Source of the DNA: Pseudobdellovibrionaceae bacterium
GTDB taxonomy: Bacteria > Bdellovibrionota > Bdellovibrionia > Bdellovibrionales > JAMPXM01
Direction of reading: 5' to 3'
Length of the DNA: 49,686 nucleotides
Assembly (NCBI GenBank): GCA_947462815.1
Contig: CANHQR010000020.1
Coordinates: 1-49,686, forward strand
Below, in pieces: positions 1-7,898 of this stretch. The notes beneath the pieces were generated by a model. It made no database searches, was not told the origin of the DNA, and saw only the letters and a program-made list of their open reading frames with translations. A program made the position numbers and the translations under genes. The first letter of the stretch is position 1. Each line of letters opens with the position of its first letter.

Positions 1-372
1 GAGGAAGCCTTCCACGATGACGCCAAAAGTGCGCATATGCAAAGCCTGCAGACCATGCGGAACTTATTTCGCCAGGACGGATTCACCGCGCAGCCGGAAC
101 AAGGCATTCAGACGATGCGAAATGCCTACGCGGGTCTGGTGCGAGCGACACGCGAGCTGCTGAACTCTCTGTCACTCAGTGAAGACTCGAATTGGTTTCG
201 CACGGACTTAGTGCGCTTGATGAAGACCTATCTGCCGCAAGTTGATCATGCCACACATCGTTTAGACGACGTGCAGAAGTGCTTCGATGCCTTAGCTGAA
301 GGTCCTTCCGTCGCTTCGTCGGCGCCTTCATCCACGCCGAGTTCGTCCACATCCTGGACAAAGGTATCCTGA
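1..372 (+). CDS. Hypothetical protein, 5' end outside window
   Basis: The reading frame is open from base 1 and ends at TGA 370-372, so this is the last 123 residues of a gene that starts outside the window; the first internal ATG is at 37. The visible part is predicted to be mostly helical and amphipathic, and it closes with a low-complexity Ser/Pro/Thr tail (residues about 95-120). I recognise no family and see no membrane segment. It runs in the same direction as the operon that begins at 517 but is separated from it by about 145 bases that contain an operator-like site, so it is probably a separate unit. Confidence 0.55.
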   Translation, partial: EEAFHDDAKSAHMQSLQTMRNLFRQDGFTAQPEQGIQTMRNAYAGLVRATRELLNSLSLSEDSNWFRTDLVRLMKTYLPQVDHATHRLDDVQKCFDALAEGPSVASSAPSSTPSSSTSWTKVS

Positions 373-478
373 TCACTCCCGGTCCGTTGGGCAAAATCGT
401 AGCCGTGCCGATCGCTGGCTGAATTTGAGACGGACGGTCGAGCCCGGTGGTTGCTCGCACCAGTTCGAAGGGTTGTGA

Positions 479-493
479 GGACCTCAGCTGTCC
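479..493 (+). promoter_or_regulatory. Operator-like motif copy A (GGACCnnnGCTGTCC)
   Basis: GGACCTCAGCTGTCC, with GGAC/GTCC outer arms, lies 24 bases before ATG 517. A TTTGG follows at 508-512, 15 bases after the motif end. Copies B and C have TTGG at exactly the same offset. It is a candidate operator or promoter element; the function is inferred. Confidence 0.5.
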
Positions 494-516
494 CAAGGCT
501 CAGCTACTTTGGTCCT

Positions 517-1596
517 ATGAGAAGCTTGAAACAGACTGAGCCCCCCTCGTCGTCCACGGTTGACTCACTTGCCCTAGCTCCAGATCGCGACGAGGCGGGC
601 ACAAGATCTCGACCCTCGCTGCGTGTGCTGTCCTCACCGAACTCGCTGGCGACAAGCAACTCGCCCCATGAGTCAGCCGGGGAAAGCGCCTCAGCTTTTG
701 AACTCACCAGTCGCCTGCAGCGAGCGCGGGAGTACGAGGTGCTCCTGATCGCGGAGGAGTTTCGGCGTCACAACTCCCACGGGGCGGCGGCCTATCTCAT
801 TCTCGCGCATTTGAAACTTGGCGATGAGCATCGGGCCCGACGAGTCGTGGAGTCGCTTCGACCCAGCGACTTTCACATGATGAAGGGTTTGCGACCTCCG
901 ACCAAAGAGTTCTACTTTCGATCGCTCAAGTGGATCCTCGATCACGAAATCTCGCTGCCGGTGAGCTCAAGACAGTATTTCCCCGCTCGCCGCGCGCAAG
1001 CACTCGCCGCCATTCGCGAGGCCTATGCTGGAAGCCTCGATGTCGTGCAACTCAGCGAAGTGCGGGAGCGCATGGCTCGACTGGATCCTGTTCAGACCCA
1101 AATCACGCGAGAGGAGTGCGATGCCCTCTATGCGGAGGCGCTTTTACAATTCACGCGCGGTCGCGCCATAGGCAGTGTCTTTGATCTACTGATGCAGCAG
1201 GCCCGGCGCGATGCAACCTCCTCGATCAACGTCGAAGCGCAAGGTCCCGAGGCCTCGCTGTGGCGGGCGCTGTCGTATCGCCTGTACGCACTGACTCCTC
1301 GCGAAGAGCGAGCCGAGTGGATTTTGTATGGAGGCGATGGGCCCCGGGCGATTGGGCTGGCCCGAGTGCCGCAAAGTGGTTTGATCCTCAAAGATTTTCT
1401 CGCGCCCGCGGCGCGTAATCCGCGCGTGGAGCTTGTCGCGGATCCGCAAGCTCCGCAACCGGACGCACGAGCTTTTGGATCATACGCCTACCTCCTGAAG
1501 AGTCCGCAGGTTCCCGAGGCTCTCAAGCGCCTCTTGATCGATGACTTGGAATTTGCCCGTCGACGTCGCCGCCTGCGAAGAGGAGTGAGCGCATGA
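517..1596 (+). CDS. Helical protein of unknown function, first gene of three-gene operon
   Basis: The protein has 359 residues from ATG 517. The frame can be extended to a TTG at 451, but that would place operator-like copy A inside the gene, so 517 is preferred even though no good ribosome site precedes it. The first 65 residues are Ser/Pro-rich and probably disordered. The rest is helical, rich in Arg/Glu/Leu, and resembles solenoid-type repeats without a clear TPR consensus. No signal peptide is seen. The stop overlaps the start of the TPR gene (ATGA), indicating translational coupling. No function can be assigned. Confidence 0.65.
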   Translation: MRSLKQTEPPSSSTVDSLALAPDRDEAGTRSRPSLRVLSSPNSLATSNSPHESAGESASAFELTSRLQRAREYEVLLIAEEFRRHNSHGAAAYLILAHLKLGDEHRARRVVESLRPSDFHMMKGLRPPTKEFYFRSLKWILDHEISLPVSSRQYFPARRAQALAAIREAYAGSLDVVQLSEVRERMARLDPVQTQITREECDALYAEALLQFTRGRAIGSVFDLLMQQARRDATSSINVEAQGPEASLWRALSYRLYALTPREERAEWILYGGDGPRAIGLARVPQSGLILKDFLAPAARNPRVELVADPQAPQPDARAFGSYAYLLKSPQVPEALKRLLIDDLEFARRRRRLRRGVSA

Positions 1597-2480
1597 ACGA
1601 AAGAGGAATCGGAGAGAAGCGTACAACGAGCGCTTTCACCCGCGTGTTATTCGCCCTGTGTCTTGCGGGCTTCACTCCTCGAGCCGCGAACGCGGAGGCC
1701 CCTGCGACGCCGCCTGTCCAGGACTCGCGCACGGAGTCGTCGACGGATCCTGATCTCGTCCCGGACTATCAGCAGGCGGTGCTGGTGTTTTCATTGCCTG
1801 CGATTGAGCTCTACAACAAAGCGATCGAGGAAAGCCAAAAGTATAATGATGAAGAGGCCGTGCGGCTCTACAAGAAGGCGATTCGTCGCAGTCCGCGATT
1901 TTGGATGGCGTATTCGAATATGGGGACAGCGCTGATTGACCTGGGCCGACTCGATGAGGCCGATCGAGCCCTTCGCCAAGCCCTGCACATCAACCCGAGT
2001 GACGGACTCACGCATATGCACAGATCGCGGATTGCAAGGCTTCGCGGCGATCATCGGCGAGCGCTTAAGCTTTTGCAGCCCTGCTTTCAGTATCAGCAAA
2101 CACGCGAGACTCATGAAGAATGCACCTTTAAACGCGCCCACCTTCTCGAGCGACTCGAGCGCTATCGCGAAGCCCATCAGCTGTATGAGCAATTGGTGAA
2201 GTGGCGTCCCCAGGATCTGGATTCGCTGTTTGGGCGCTTGGTAACGAGTGCTTTTCTCAATCAACCCGCTCGCGCCCGCACAGAGTACGAGGAATGGAAA
2301 TCGGCGGTGGAGCAGAGGGCCAAGCTCTTTGGCCGTCGACCTGAGCAAGTCGACAGGCGTTGGTTTGAGATGCGTGAGATCTTTGAAGCAAAACGACGAA
2401 CCGAGGGCCCCGGCGTTGCGAAGTGGCCCGCCTCAATGCCGGTGCCTGAGCTCACACCCGAACCCCGATCATCGATTTGA
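1593..2480 (+). CDS. Exported TPR-repeat protein
   Basis: This 295-residue protein starts at an ATG that overlaps the stop of the preceding gene. The N terminus has a basic stretch and a hydrophobic core (residues about 20-35) ending in Ala-Asn-Ala, a plausible Sec signal peptide, so it probably acts in the periplasm. Residues about 72-230 form tetratricopeptide repeats; the clearest carry alternating YKKAI, A-Y-N-G and ALRQAL-type helix pairs with the NP turn. TPR proteins usually scaffold protein complexes; the partner is unknown. The gene is the middle of an operon with a helical protein upstream and a zinc-ribbon protein downstream. Confidence 0.8.
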   Translation: MNERGIGEKRTTSAFTRVLFALCLAGFTPRAANAEAPATPPVQDSRTESSTDPDLVPDYQQAVLVFSLPAIELYNKAIEESQKYNDEEAVRLYKKAIRRSPRFWMAYSNMGTALIDLGRLDEADRALRQALHINPSDGLTHMHRSRIARLRGDHRRALKLLQPCFQYQQTRETHEECTFKRAHLLERLERYREAHQLYEQLVKWRPQDLDSLFGRLVTSAFLNQPARARTEYEEWKSAVEQRAKLFGRRPEQVDRRWFEMREIFEAKRRTEGPGVAKWPASMPVPELTPEPRSSI

Positions 2481-2494
2481 GAGAAGGAATTCAT

Positions 2495-3121
2495 ATGCCG
2501 CCTGAACAAAGTTACCCGCATCCCGAAGAAGTCCACAACCTCTGTAAGAGCTGCTTTGAGCGTAAGTTCGAGCGCTACTGCAGGTTTCCGGATCAGTCTA
2601 TGCCGCCTTTCCCGGTGCCGATGATCGGCGAATTTTGCCCGCGCTGCGGCGGCACGGAGATGATTTCGACAGGCGATCTTATCTGGAAGAACGTGCACGG
2701 GGATGGCTGCACGGGACTGCCCATTGGTTTTGTGATTCGAGTTCCCCGACCGAACGACGGTGCCGAGTGGTATCGAGATCGTTGGGGAGCGCCGTATCTG
2801 AGGATGCAGGACTGTCCCTCTTGTGGAATCAAGGCCTGGGTCGTGCAATTTCATGGCAGTCTCTACATCCAGTGCGCGCATTGCACGCCCTTTGGTCGTT
2901 CGCGACCCTTGAGCGAAGATTTTTTTGCTCGCGAGCGAGCCGCACGAGATCGACGCCTCCGCCGCGAGCGCGATCTCCAGCAAGCCGAGGAAGCCGAGCG
3001 CCAGCTTCGCCGCGAAGAGCGCGCCCGTGAGCGTGCCTCCGCGCAAAGCTCGGCCGCAGGTCTCAGCGAAGGCGAGGTCAAAGGCGAGGATGAAGGCGGC
3101 GGCACCGACCAGCGCGACTAA
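2495..3121 (+). CDS. Zinc-ribbon protein with charged coiled-coil tail
   Basis: The start is taken as ATG 2495 because a strong ribosome site (GAGAAGGA) ends about 7 bases before it; a TTG at 2477 would overlap the previous gene. The 208-residue product has Cys clusters at its N terminus (C-x2-C then a further Cys), then CPRCGG, CPSCG and CAHC, which look like two or three zinc ribbons. From about residue 145 it becomes a long Arg/Glu/Ala helix that is probably a coiled coil, followed by a Gly/Glu-rich acidic tail. It could bind nucleic acid or act as an adaptor; I do not recognise the family. It is the last gene of the operon. Confidence 0.75.
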   Translation: MPPEQSYPHPEEVHNLCKSCFERKFERYCRFPDQSMPPFPVPMIGEFCPRCGGTEMISTGDLIWKNVHGDGCTGLPIGFVIRVPRPNDGAEWYRDRWGAPYLRMQDCPSCGIKAWVVQFHGSLYIQCAHCTPFGRSRPLSEDFFARERAARDRRLRRERDLQQAEEAERQLRREERARERASAQSSAAGLSEGEVKGEDEGGGTDQRD

Positions 3122-3144
3122 GTTAGGAGTGACGCGCGACGGGG

Positions 3145-3648
3145 CTACGCGATCGTTGAGCGAAAGCGGCGGGCCCAGCGCGAGTGAAAACTGAGCACGC
3201 GTCGTGTGATCACATAGGAGCGACCGGTCCAGTTGTGATGGGCGACCGCTGCCTGCACGACACTCACTAGAAGCAAGTAAGCGAACACAAGACACTGTGC
3301 ACTCCACGCGAGCGTCGCGCCGATCCAACCTGAGTGCGCCAGCTCGACAAAGAATTCCAAACTCGCGGCAAAGGCCCAGGTCGAAACCGCCAAAATCAGT
3401 ACGTAAATCAGCGACACGATCATAATCCCCGTGCGAAAGCCCCAGCGGTGCATGAGGCCCGCGGCAAAAGGATTCGTTTCATCGCCCGCACCTCCCAGTT
3501 TGAGCCAAGTGCTCCAGACGTCGGCCACCTTGGTGAGCACGACTGCGATCAAGCCGATCGCGTACAGCCACCACCAGATCTGCACAAGTTCAGCCGCGGA
3601 GATATTCAGTTCGCCGTGCAAGTTCACTCCTCGCTTCAAGAGTCTCAC
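3145..3648 (-). CDS. Small integral membrane protein, DUF5658-like
   Basis: The 167-residue product uses GTG 3648; other GTG starts lie just inside, so the exact start is uncertain. It has three to four hydrophobic helices (residues about 25-45, 72-100 and 112-135). The segment D-x2-STWLKLGGAGDETNP after the first helix resembles the D-x2-T...GG..E.NP signature of DUF5658-type membrane proteins, which is a weak assignment. The gene converges on the zinc-ribbon gene and diverges from the XRE gene at 3828. A minus-strand copy of the operator-like motif lies 85 bases upstream. Confidence 0.65.
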   Translation of the reverse strand: MRLLKRGVNLHGELNISAAELVQIWWWLYAIGLIAVVLTKVADVWSTWLKLGGAGDETNPFAAGLMHRWGFRTGIMIVSLIYVLILAVSTWAFAASLEFFVELAHSGWIGATLAWSAQCLVFAYLLLVSVVQAAVAHHNWTGRSYVITRRVLSFHSRWARRFRSTIA

Positions 3649-3732
3649 TTCAGTCTAACTGAGCCTTTGAGACACATAAAAGAGCCTTGGGCTTTTTGAC
3701 CGCTAAAAATCTCATCGAGGGGTGCGGCGGAG

Positions 3733-3747
3733 GGACAGCTCGGGTCC
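3733..3747 (-). promoter_or_regulatory. Operator-like motif copy D, inverted
   Basis: Read on the minus strand this is GGACCCGAGCTGTCC, matching the 12 fixed positions of the motif. It lies upstream of the minus-strand membrane-protein gene and 25 bases from copy B on the other strand. Unlike A-C it has no TTGG at the +15 offset, so it may be an operator only, or chance. Confidence 0.35.
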
Positions 3748-3772
3748 CTTGGACCTTTGCCCATCGACTCGA

Positions 3773-3787
3773 GGACCTAGGCTGTCC
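3773..3787 (+). promoter_or_regulatory. Operator-like motif copy B
   Basis: GGACCTAGGCTGTCC is followed 15 bases later by TTTGG (3802-3806) and lies 41 bases before the XRE gene at 3828. The surroundings match copy A at many more positions (GAGGACCT before, ACTTTGG after). Confidence 0.5.
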
Positions 3788-3827
3788 CGGGAATCGGGCA
3801 CTTTGGATCTGATCACGGAGGTGCTCG

Positions 3828-4106
3828 ATGAATCTCTCCAAAACTTTGCGCGAACTCACTCGTCGCCACTCGCTCACGGTCCCGCGCCTCGCGGCGCGCA
3901 CCGGCGTGCCGGTCAACACGCTTCACAATTGGCTGGCGGGCCAATCGCCGCGTCGACTCGAGCAAGTGAAGCTTGTGGCCGACCACTTCGGCGTGAGCCT
4001 GGAGTACCTACTCTTTGGTGTCGAGTCCAAAGTCGCCCCGCAAGATCTGCACACGCTCCTTGCGAGCGGGCAATTTGAAATCGTGCTGAGAAAAGCTCCG
4101 CGGTGA
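3828..4106 (+). CDS. Small XRE-family DNA-binding regulator
   Basis: This 92-residue protein carries a Cro/C1-type helix-turn-helix over residues about 5-65: the core LTVPRLAARTGVPVNTLHNW is the turn and recognition helix, followed by a leucine-rich dimer region ending LLFG. It starts at ATG 3828 after GGAGGTGCTCG. The C-terminal 25 residues (...LLASGQFEIVLRK) are also conserved in a paralogue at 5299, so they belong to a family rather than being a random tail. Operator-like copies B and D flank its promoter region, which suggests that it, or its paralogue, binds that motif; this is an inference. Confidence 0.85.
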   Translation: MNLSKTLRELTRRHSLTVPRLAARTGVPVNTLHNWLAGQSPRRLEQVKLVADHFGVSLEYLLFGVESKVAPQDLHTLLASGQFEIVLRKAPR

Positions 4107-4257
4107 GGCTTGTGTGGGGGAGAAGGGAACTGCGGCCGTCTCAATTCAAGACACGCCCCTCACGCGCCTATGCGTTTTTAACTCACGCAAAATCGCTCCA
4201 ACTCCCGCGATCTCCAGCCAAGACCACACCGAACTCCGTTGAAAATGTCCGAGTCGC

Positions 4258-4272
4258 GGACCTCGGCTGTCC
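4258..4272 (+). promoter_or_regulatory. Operator-like motif copy C
   Basis: GGACCTCGGCTGTCC is followed at the same 15-base offset by ATTGG (4287-4291). It lies 96 bases before the gene at 4368, so it would leave a longer leader than copies A and B. Confidence 0.45.
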
Positions 4273-4367
4273 GACCTTGGTCGTAGATTGGTGAAAGAGG
4301 GCCGCTCGCTGAATCCGAAACGAGCGCACCAACCGCCTCGCCCCGGGCCAAAAAAGAGGAGTTCCCC

Positions 4368-4709
4368 ATGCGCCCACGCCCTAGCACCGATCCCCAAGTC
4401 GAGAATTTCGATGATGTTCAAGACGATCGCCGCGCGACCCGTCGTGCTCGTCATCACAAAACCCGTCACGAATTTCGACGAACTCGCAATCGTCACCTCG
4501 CTCACCGCCAAAAGAATCGCGGCATCGACGATGAGCTCTTGGACCTCGTCAACACCTACGGCGAGGCCACCTTCGTCGGTGATGGGCGAGTGATCGTGAG
4601 ACTCACGCCGGATCTGATTGAGCGTCTGCAAAAGGTTTATCTCGTACGCGATGTTTCGAGCGGCCAAGTCATTACCGCGGGCCATCGCTTCAAGCGCGTG
4701 AAAGGCTAA
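4368..4709 (+). CDS. Small basic protein of unknown function
   Basis: The start at ATG 4368 is supported by AGAGGAG 7 bases upstream. The 113-residue product begins with about 50 very basic residues (Arg/His-rich, likely disordered or nucleic-acid binding). It ends with a folded-looking domain, from DDELLDLVNTYGEATFVGDG to the C terminus, that alternates beta strands and one helix. I know no family for it. It is followed 43 bases later by a membrane-protein gene in the same direction, possibly one operon. Confidence 0.65.
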   Translation: MRPRPSTDPQVENFDDVQDDRRATRRARHHKTRHEFRRTRNRHLAHRQKNRGIDDELLDLVNTYGEATFVGDGRVIVRLTPDLIERLQKVYLVRDVSSGQVITAGHRFKRVKG

Positions 4710-4751
4710 TCGCGTCGCGGCAGGCGAAGGCACCACACGTTAGGAGTGCAG

Positions 4752-5138
4752 ATGATCTTACTTCAGTTAATCGGATTGGGCGTTCTGATCGCCCTTCTTC
4801 CGTACATCCTCACGGCCGGTCTCTACATCGGCGGGGCACTCTTGATTTTGGGTTGGACGCTCGTCACTTGGCTTTTCACGGTGCCCACCATGCTCTTTGC
4901 CGCGGTGTTTTTGTCCCTCCTCGGCCACACGGATCTTGCGTGGGCGGCCCTCTATGCCGGGATTCCGATCAGCATCCTTGTGAAAATGATTGATCTGAAA
5001 CTTCTCGCGTCCGGTTGGGGTGTTTCCCAGCCCGAGACCACGGCGGATCCCGCAAACGCATCGAATGCATGGAGCGCAACCGAGGTGCCGCAAGCGAAGG
5101 AGCCCAAACGCCGTCGGCCGATTGCGCCGCCATTTTGA
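4752..5138 (+). CDS. Small membrane protein
   Basis: ATG 4752 is chosen over GTG 4746 because TTAGGAG ends 6 bases before the ATG and would overlap the GTG. The 128-residue product has three or four consecutive hydrophobic helices in residues about 3-85, then a polar Thr/Ala/Asn-rich tail ending in a basic RRRPIAPPF. It probably sits in the inner membrane with a cytoplasmic or periplasmic tail. No family is recognised. Confidence 0.65.
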   Translation: MILLQLIGLGVLIALLPYILTAGLYIGGALLILGWTLVTWLFTVPTMLFAAVFLSLLGHTDLAWAALYAGIPISILVKMIDLKLLASGWGVSQPETTADPANASNAWSATEVPQAKEPKRRRPIAPPF

Positions 5139-5298
5139 ACGCGACCTCGACCCTCGACGAGAAAATTTAGAGACGACTCTTAAGAAGCGATGAAGACCGG
5201 CGACGAAGGCTTGCGGGGAGCTCCCGCCAGAAGTGATTTCATGGCCTCATGAAGTATAGGTGTTCATCGTCCACGCGACCGATGGCTCAATGAGAGTC

Positions 5299-5640
5299 AT
5301 GCAGCTGGCCAAGCGACTCAGGCAACTCGTAGGACAACACCAACTCACGATCCCGGAGCTTTCGCGCCTCACGGGTGTACCGGTGAATACGCTGCACAAT
5401 TGGCTCTCGGGCCAAGCGCCGCGCAAACTCGAACAGGTGAAGCAAGTCGCCGAGTTCTTCAACGTGACGCTCGATGATCTGATCTTCGGCCAGGAGATCC
5501 GCATCGAGCCCACGAAGCTCCCCGAGCTCTTGATGACTGGCCAGTACGAAATCGTCATCCGCCCCACCACACGCCGCCGCGAGCCCGATGCATCCGGAGC
5601 GGGAGGCGGGAAAGTGGAACCCGCCAAGGAGCGCAAGTAG
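5299..5640 (+). CDS. Small XRE-family regulator, paralogue of the 3828 gene
   Basis: The frame is open from GTG 5260, but alignment with the paralogue at 3828 (MQLAKRLRQLV against MNLSKTLRELT) and a GAGAG upstream favour ATG 5299, giving 113 residues. The helix-turn-helix core LTIPELSRLTGVPVNTLHNW is nearly identical in the recognition helix (PVNTLHNWL.GQ.PR.LEQVK), so both proteins may read similar DNA. Residues about 85-113 are an extra Arg/Gly-rich tail missing from the shorter paralogue. No copy of the GGACC/GCTGTCC motif is found before this gene. Confidence 0.8.
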   Translation: MQLAKRLRQLVGQHQLTIPELSRLTGVPVNTLHNWLSGQAPRKLEQVKQVAEFFNVTLDDLIFGQEIRIEPTKLPELLMTGQYEIVIRPTTRRREPDASGAGGGKVEPAKERK

Positions 5641-5801
5641 TGCATGGCACACACATAGAGTGCATCGAGCGGAAGGTGAGGGCTGCGCTCACCCCAATCA
5701 GGTGATTGTTCGCTCTCATCAGGGAAAGCCTTCAAATGATGCTGAGGTTCCGGCGAAAGGAAGTGCGTCCCCATGTTCAACTCTTTATTAAAGGTCGCTT
5801 C

Positions 5802-6182
5802 ATGAAATTCATTAAAGTCTCTGTCTGTGTTTTGTCAGTCTTCTTAAACTCAGCTTGTGCCACGATGTTCAATGGTTCATCAGCCACAGTCACAGTTCGA
5901 TCTGAAGATCCTAAAGCCAAACTCTATTATAACGACACTTACGTGGGCCAAGGCTCAGCATCTTTTCCTGTTCCGAAGAAAGGCAATCATTCGGTCCGAG
6001 CGACCAAAGAAGGTTGCGGCGATGGAACGGTCGCGATCCAAAAGAAATTTGATGCGACAAGCTTGCTCGGTGTCTTACTCGATTTTGGAATCGTCTCGAT
6101 GTTGATCGTCGACGGAGCTGCAACAGGCGCGATCCAAGACATTGAACCGAAGAACTATGTCGTGAATCCGAACTGCGGGTGA
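5802..6182 (+). CDS. Putative lipoprotein with PEGA-like domain
   Basis: ATG 5802 opens a 126-residue protein with a signal peptide (MKFIKVSVCVLSVF) ending in NSAC, a non-ideal but acceptable lipobox, so the mature protein is probably lipid-anchored. The next 50 residues (VTVRSEDPKAKLYYND, then G-Q-G and a ...HSVRATKEGC strand) resemble the short beta PEGA-like fold found in surface lipoproteins. A hydrophobic segment (LLGVLLDFGIVSMLIV) follows, then a conserved-looking ...NYVVNPNCG end. Similar lipoproteins occur in many Gram-negative genomes without known function. A longer frame from 5706 has no support. Confidence 0.7.
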   Translation: MKFIKVSVCVLSVFLNSACATMFNGSSATVTVRSEDPKAKLYYNDTYVGQGSASFPVPKKGNHSVRATKEGCGDGTVAIQKKFDATSLLGVLLDFGIVSMLIVDGAATGAIQDIEPKNYVVNPNCG

Positions 6183-6444
6183 GGGATTCCACCTAGTTTT
6201 CTTCGACTCATTTCGACCCCCCTCTTTTTGTTAGAGTTGTCGCGACGGTTGGTCGCTCTTTTCTATTTAGAGCCAATATGCAACTTCGCAATGTGACTCA
6301 TCTTAAGCCCATGTATTTCAGAAAGTTCGATTTGGATCCGATAAGTTCAATCGGAAATAAGTAGAGTATCGTCCTAGTAACCCAATTGGTGAGAACGATT
6401 AATTCATAAGGCCTATTTTATCTGATTTAAGTGAGGAGAAATTT

Positions 6445-7371
6445 ATGTCGGCGAGGAAAACCGAAATCTCTGCTGAAAACTTGGCTCTGCATGATGCAAT
6501 TCGTTCGGGAAGCATCGAGAGTGTCTTAAATTTGGATCTCACAAACTCGGATCTAAATTCAGTCATCGACGACTTCAGTCCACTTAGTTTAGCTACCGAA
6601 TTAAGACATTATGCCATCATGATTCTGCTTCTTAAGCGTGGGGTAGATCCGAATCATGGGATAAAATGTGATGGACCGCTTTCATACGTCGACTTCCCTC
6701 TTTATCACGTCAAGGGCGATCTAGATTGTCTCCGGATTTTGCTTCACTACGGCGCCGATCTCAAGTTGTATAGAGAGCGTGCCGGTCAGATGCTTGAGTT
6801 GAATAGACGCCTGGCTATGGCCGTCGCTCATGATCAAAATCCAGAGCTTGAATTCCATCGATTTTGTCAGCGGGAACCTTCATTTGAGCGCCTCGTAGGT
6901 GACCCACGTGATTTTCTGCATTATTTGCGCGCTTGGGCGCTCAATAGAGATATGAAAATCATCGATCAAACAAATGGCATATCTACAAAACTAGCGAAGA
7001 CTTGGGCGGATCTCGGCGTACACCCAATTTGCTCAGGTCAGATTTACTCAGCGACTCGTGCTGGATTGTTCGGAGAGTTGTGTGGACTGTCGGGTCTCAA
7101 TTGGCCACAGATCAGACTGCAGAACATTTCTGTCCCTCTCAATGTAGATGCTAGTGAACACATAGGGACTTATCTGCGTCCCAAAATCAAGTTTGAGGCG
7201 CTTACGGACAAAGCATCAACTTGGGTTCTTGTTCAAGAACTTGTTTTGCCAGAAGGCAGGACTGTCTCATTTGAATTACATTGCGGTTGGATTGCGCAAG
7301 ACGGCGGGAGCCTTTTATCAGCGCCAGATGTAGCAATTGGTGCACTTCGAATTCTAAAGAAGTTGTTTTAG
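6445..7371 (+). CDS. Ankyrin-repeat-like protein
   Basis: The start is supported by GTGAGGAGAAATTT before ATG 6445. In the 308-residue protein the first 110 residues contain two to three ankyrin-like units: LHDAIRSGSIESVLNLDL, PLSLATELRHYAIMILLLKR-GVDPN and LDCLRILLHYGADL, which show the LL..GAD.N ankyrin signature. The remaining 200 residues match nothing I recognise; they include aromatic beta-like segments but no signal or membrane helix. The gene stands alone with 262 bases of AT-richer DNA before it and marks the left side of the accessory island. Confidence 0.7.
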   Translation: MSARKTEISAENLALHDAIRSGSIESVLNLDLTNSDLNSVIDDFSPLSLATELRHYAIMILLLKRGVDPNHGIKCDGPLSYVDFPLYHVKGDLDCLRILLHYGADLKLYRERAGQMLELNRRLAMAVAHDQNPELEFHRFCQREPSFERLVGDPRDFLHYLRAWALNRDMKIIDQTNGISTKLAKTWADLGVHPICSGQIYSATRAGLFGELCGLSGLNWPQIRLQNISVPLNVDASEHIGTYLRPKIKFEALTDKASTWVLVQELVLPEGRTVSFELHCGWIAQDGGSLLSAPDVAIGALRILKKLF

Positions 7372-7451
7372 TCGCACTCGAACTGTAACTGGTCAATATT
7401 TCTTGAGTGCGCTCAGTATGAATTCATTTAGCGGCGGGTTCAATGAGGCTC

Positions 7452-7694
7452 TCAGTTTCCGAAGGTCTCAAAAATCGTACGAGCAAACTTAATGAGTAAT
7501 AAGACGACCATCACGGCTACGGCCGTCGCCGCTGCAGCGCGCTTGTTCCAGGCGGTGCGATTTTGAGCCGAGAGGTGAGCCACAGCCGAACTTTCAGATC
7601 CACGTACGGAGCTGAGAATCGTGCCGCAATCACAGACCTGTGCCTTCGGAGGATTGATGAGTCGGCAATTGGGACACTCGATAACTTCCTTCAT
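7452..7694 (-). CDS. Small zinc-ribbon membrane protein
   Basis: This 80-residue protein begins MKEVIECPNCRLINPPKAQV and continues with CDCG, a four-Cys zinc ribbon at the N terminus. A single transmembrane helix (residues about 55-75, AAAATAVAVMVVLLLIKFA) is near the C terminus. GAGAGGAAA precedes the ATG at a good distance. It resembles the many short zinc-ribbon/TM proteins of bacteria and would sit in the inner membrane with the ribbon in the cytoplasm. The gene converges on the ankyrin gene. Confidence 0.75.
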   Translation of the reverse strand: MKEVIECPNCRLINPPKAQVCDCGTILSSVRGSESSAVAHLSAQNRTAWNKRAAAATAVAVMVVLLLIKFARTIFETFGN

Positions 7695-7898
7695 AGCGGC
7701 TTTCCTCTCAAAGCGAAATCTGATGACCTCAAGGGATCAAAATTTGTTTAGAAGGTAAAAAAATATTGGCAACACACCCTATCGGACTTGCGGAAAGGTT
7801 AAGATGTAAGATGTCGCTAGTCCAACTGGAATTTGGACTGAACTAACATCCAGAAAACATCGAAAAATACGTGTTGAACGAGATATGTAGGAGACTAA

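Noticed and set aside
2261-3328. 355-residue minus-strand open frame
   Set aside because: It lies opposite the TPR and zinc-ribbon genes, has no ribosome site, no family and a random-looking Arg/Ser/Thr composition; the plus-strand genes explain the bases.
4146-4736. 196-residue minus-strand open frame
   Set aside because: It covers the gene at 4368-4709, which has a good ribosome site; the minus frame shows no domain.
5247-5780. 177-residue minus-strand open frame
   Set aside because: It is opposite the XRE paralogue at 5299, whose protein is clearly homologous to the 3828 protein.
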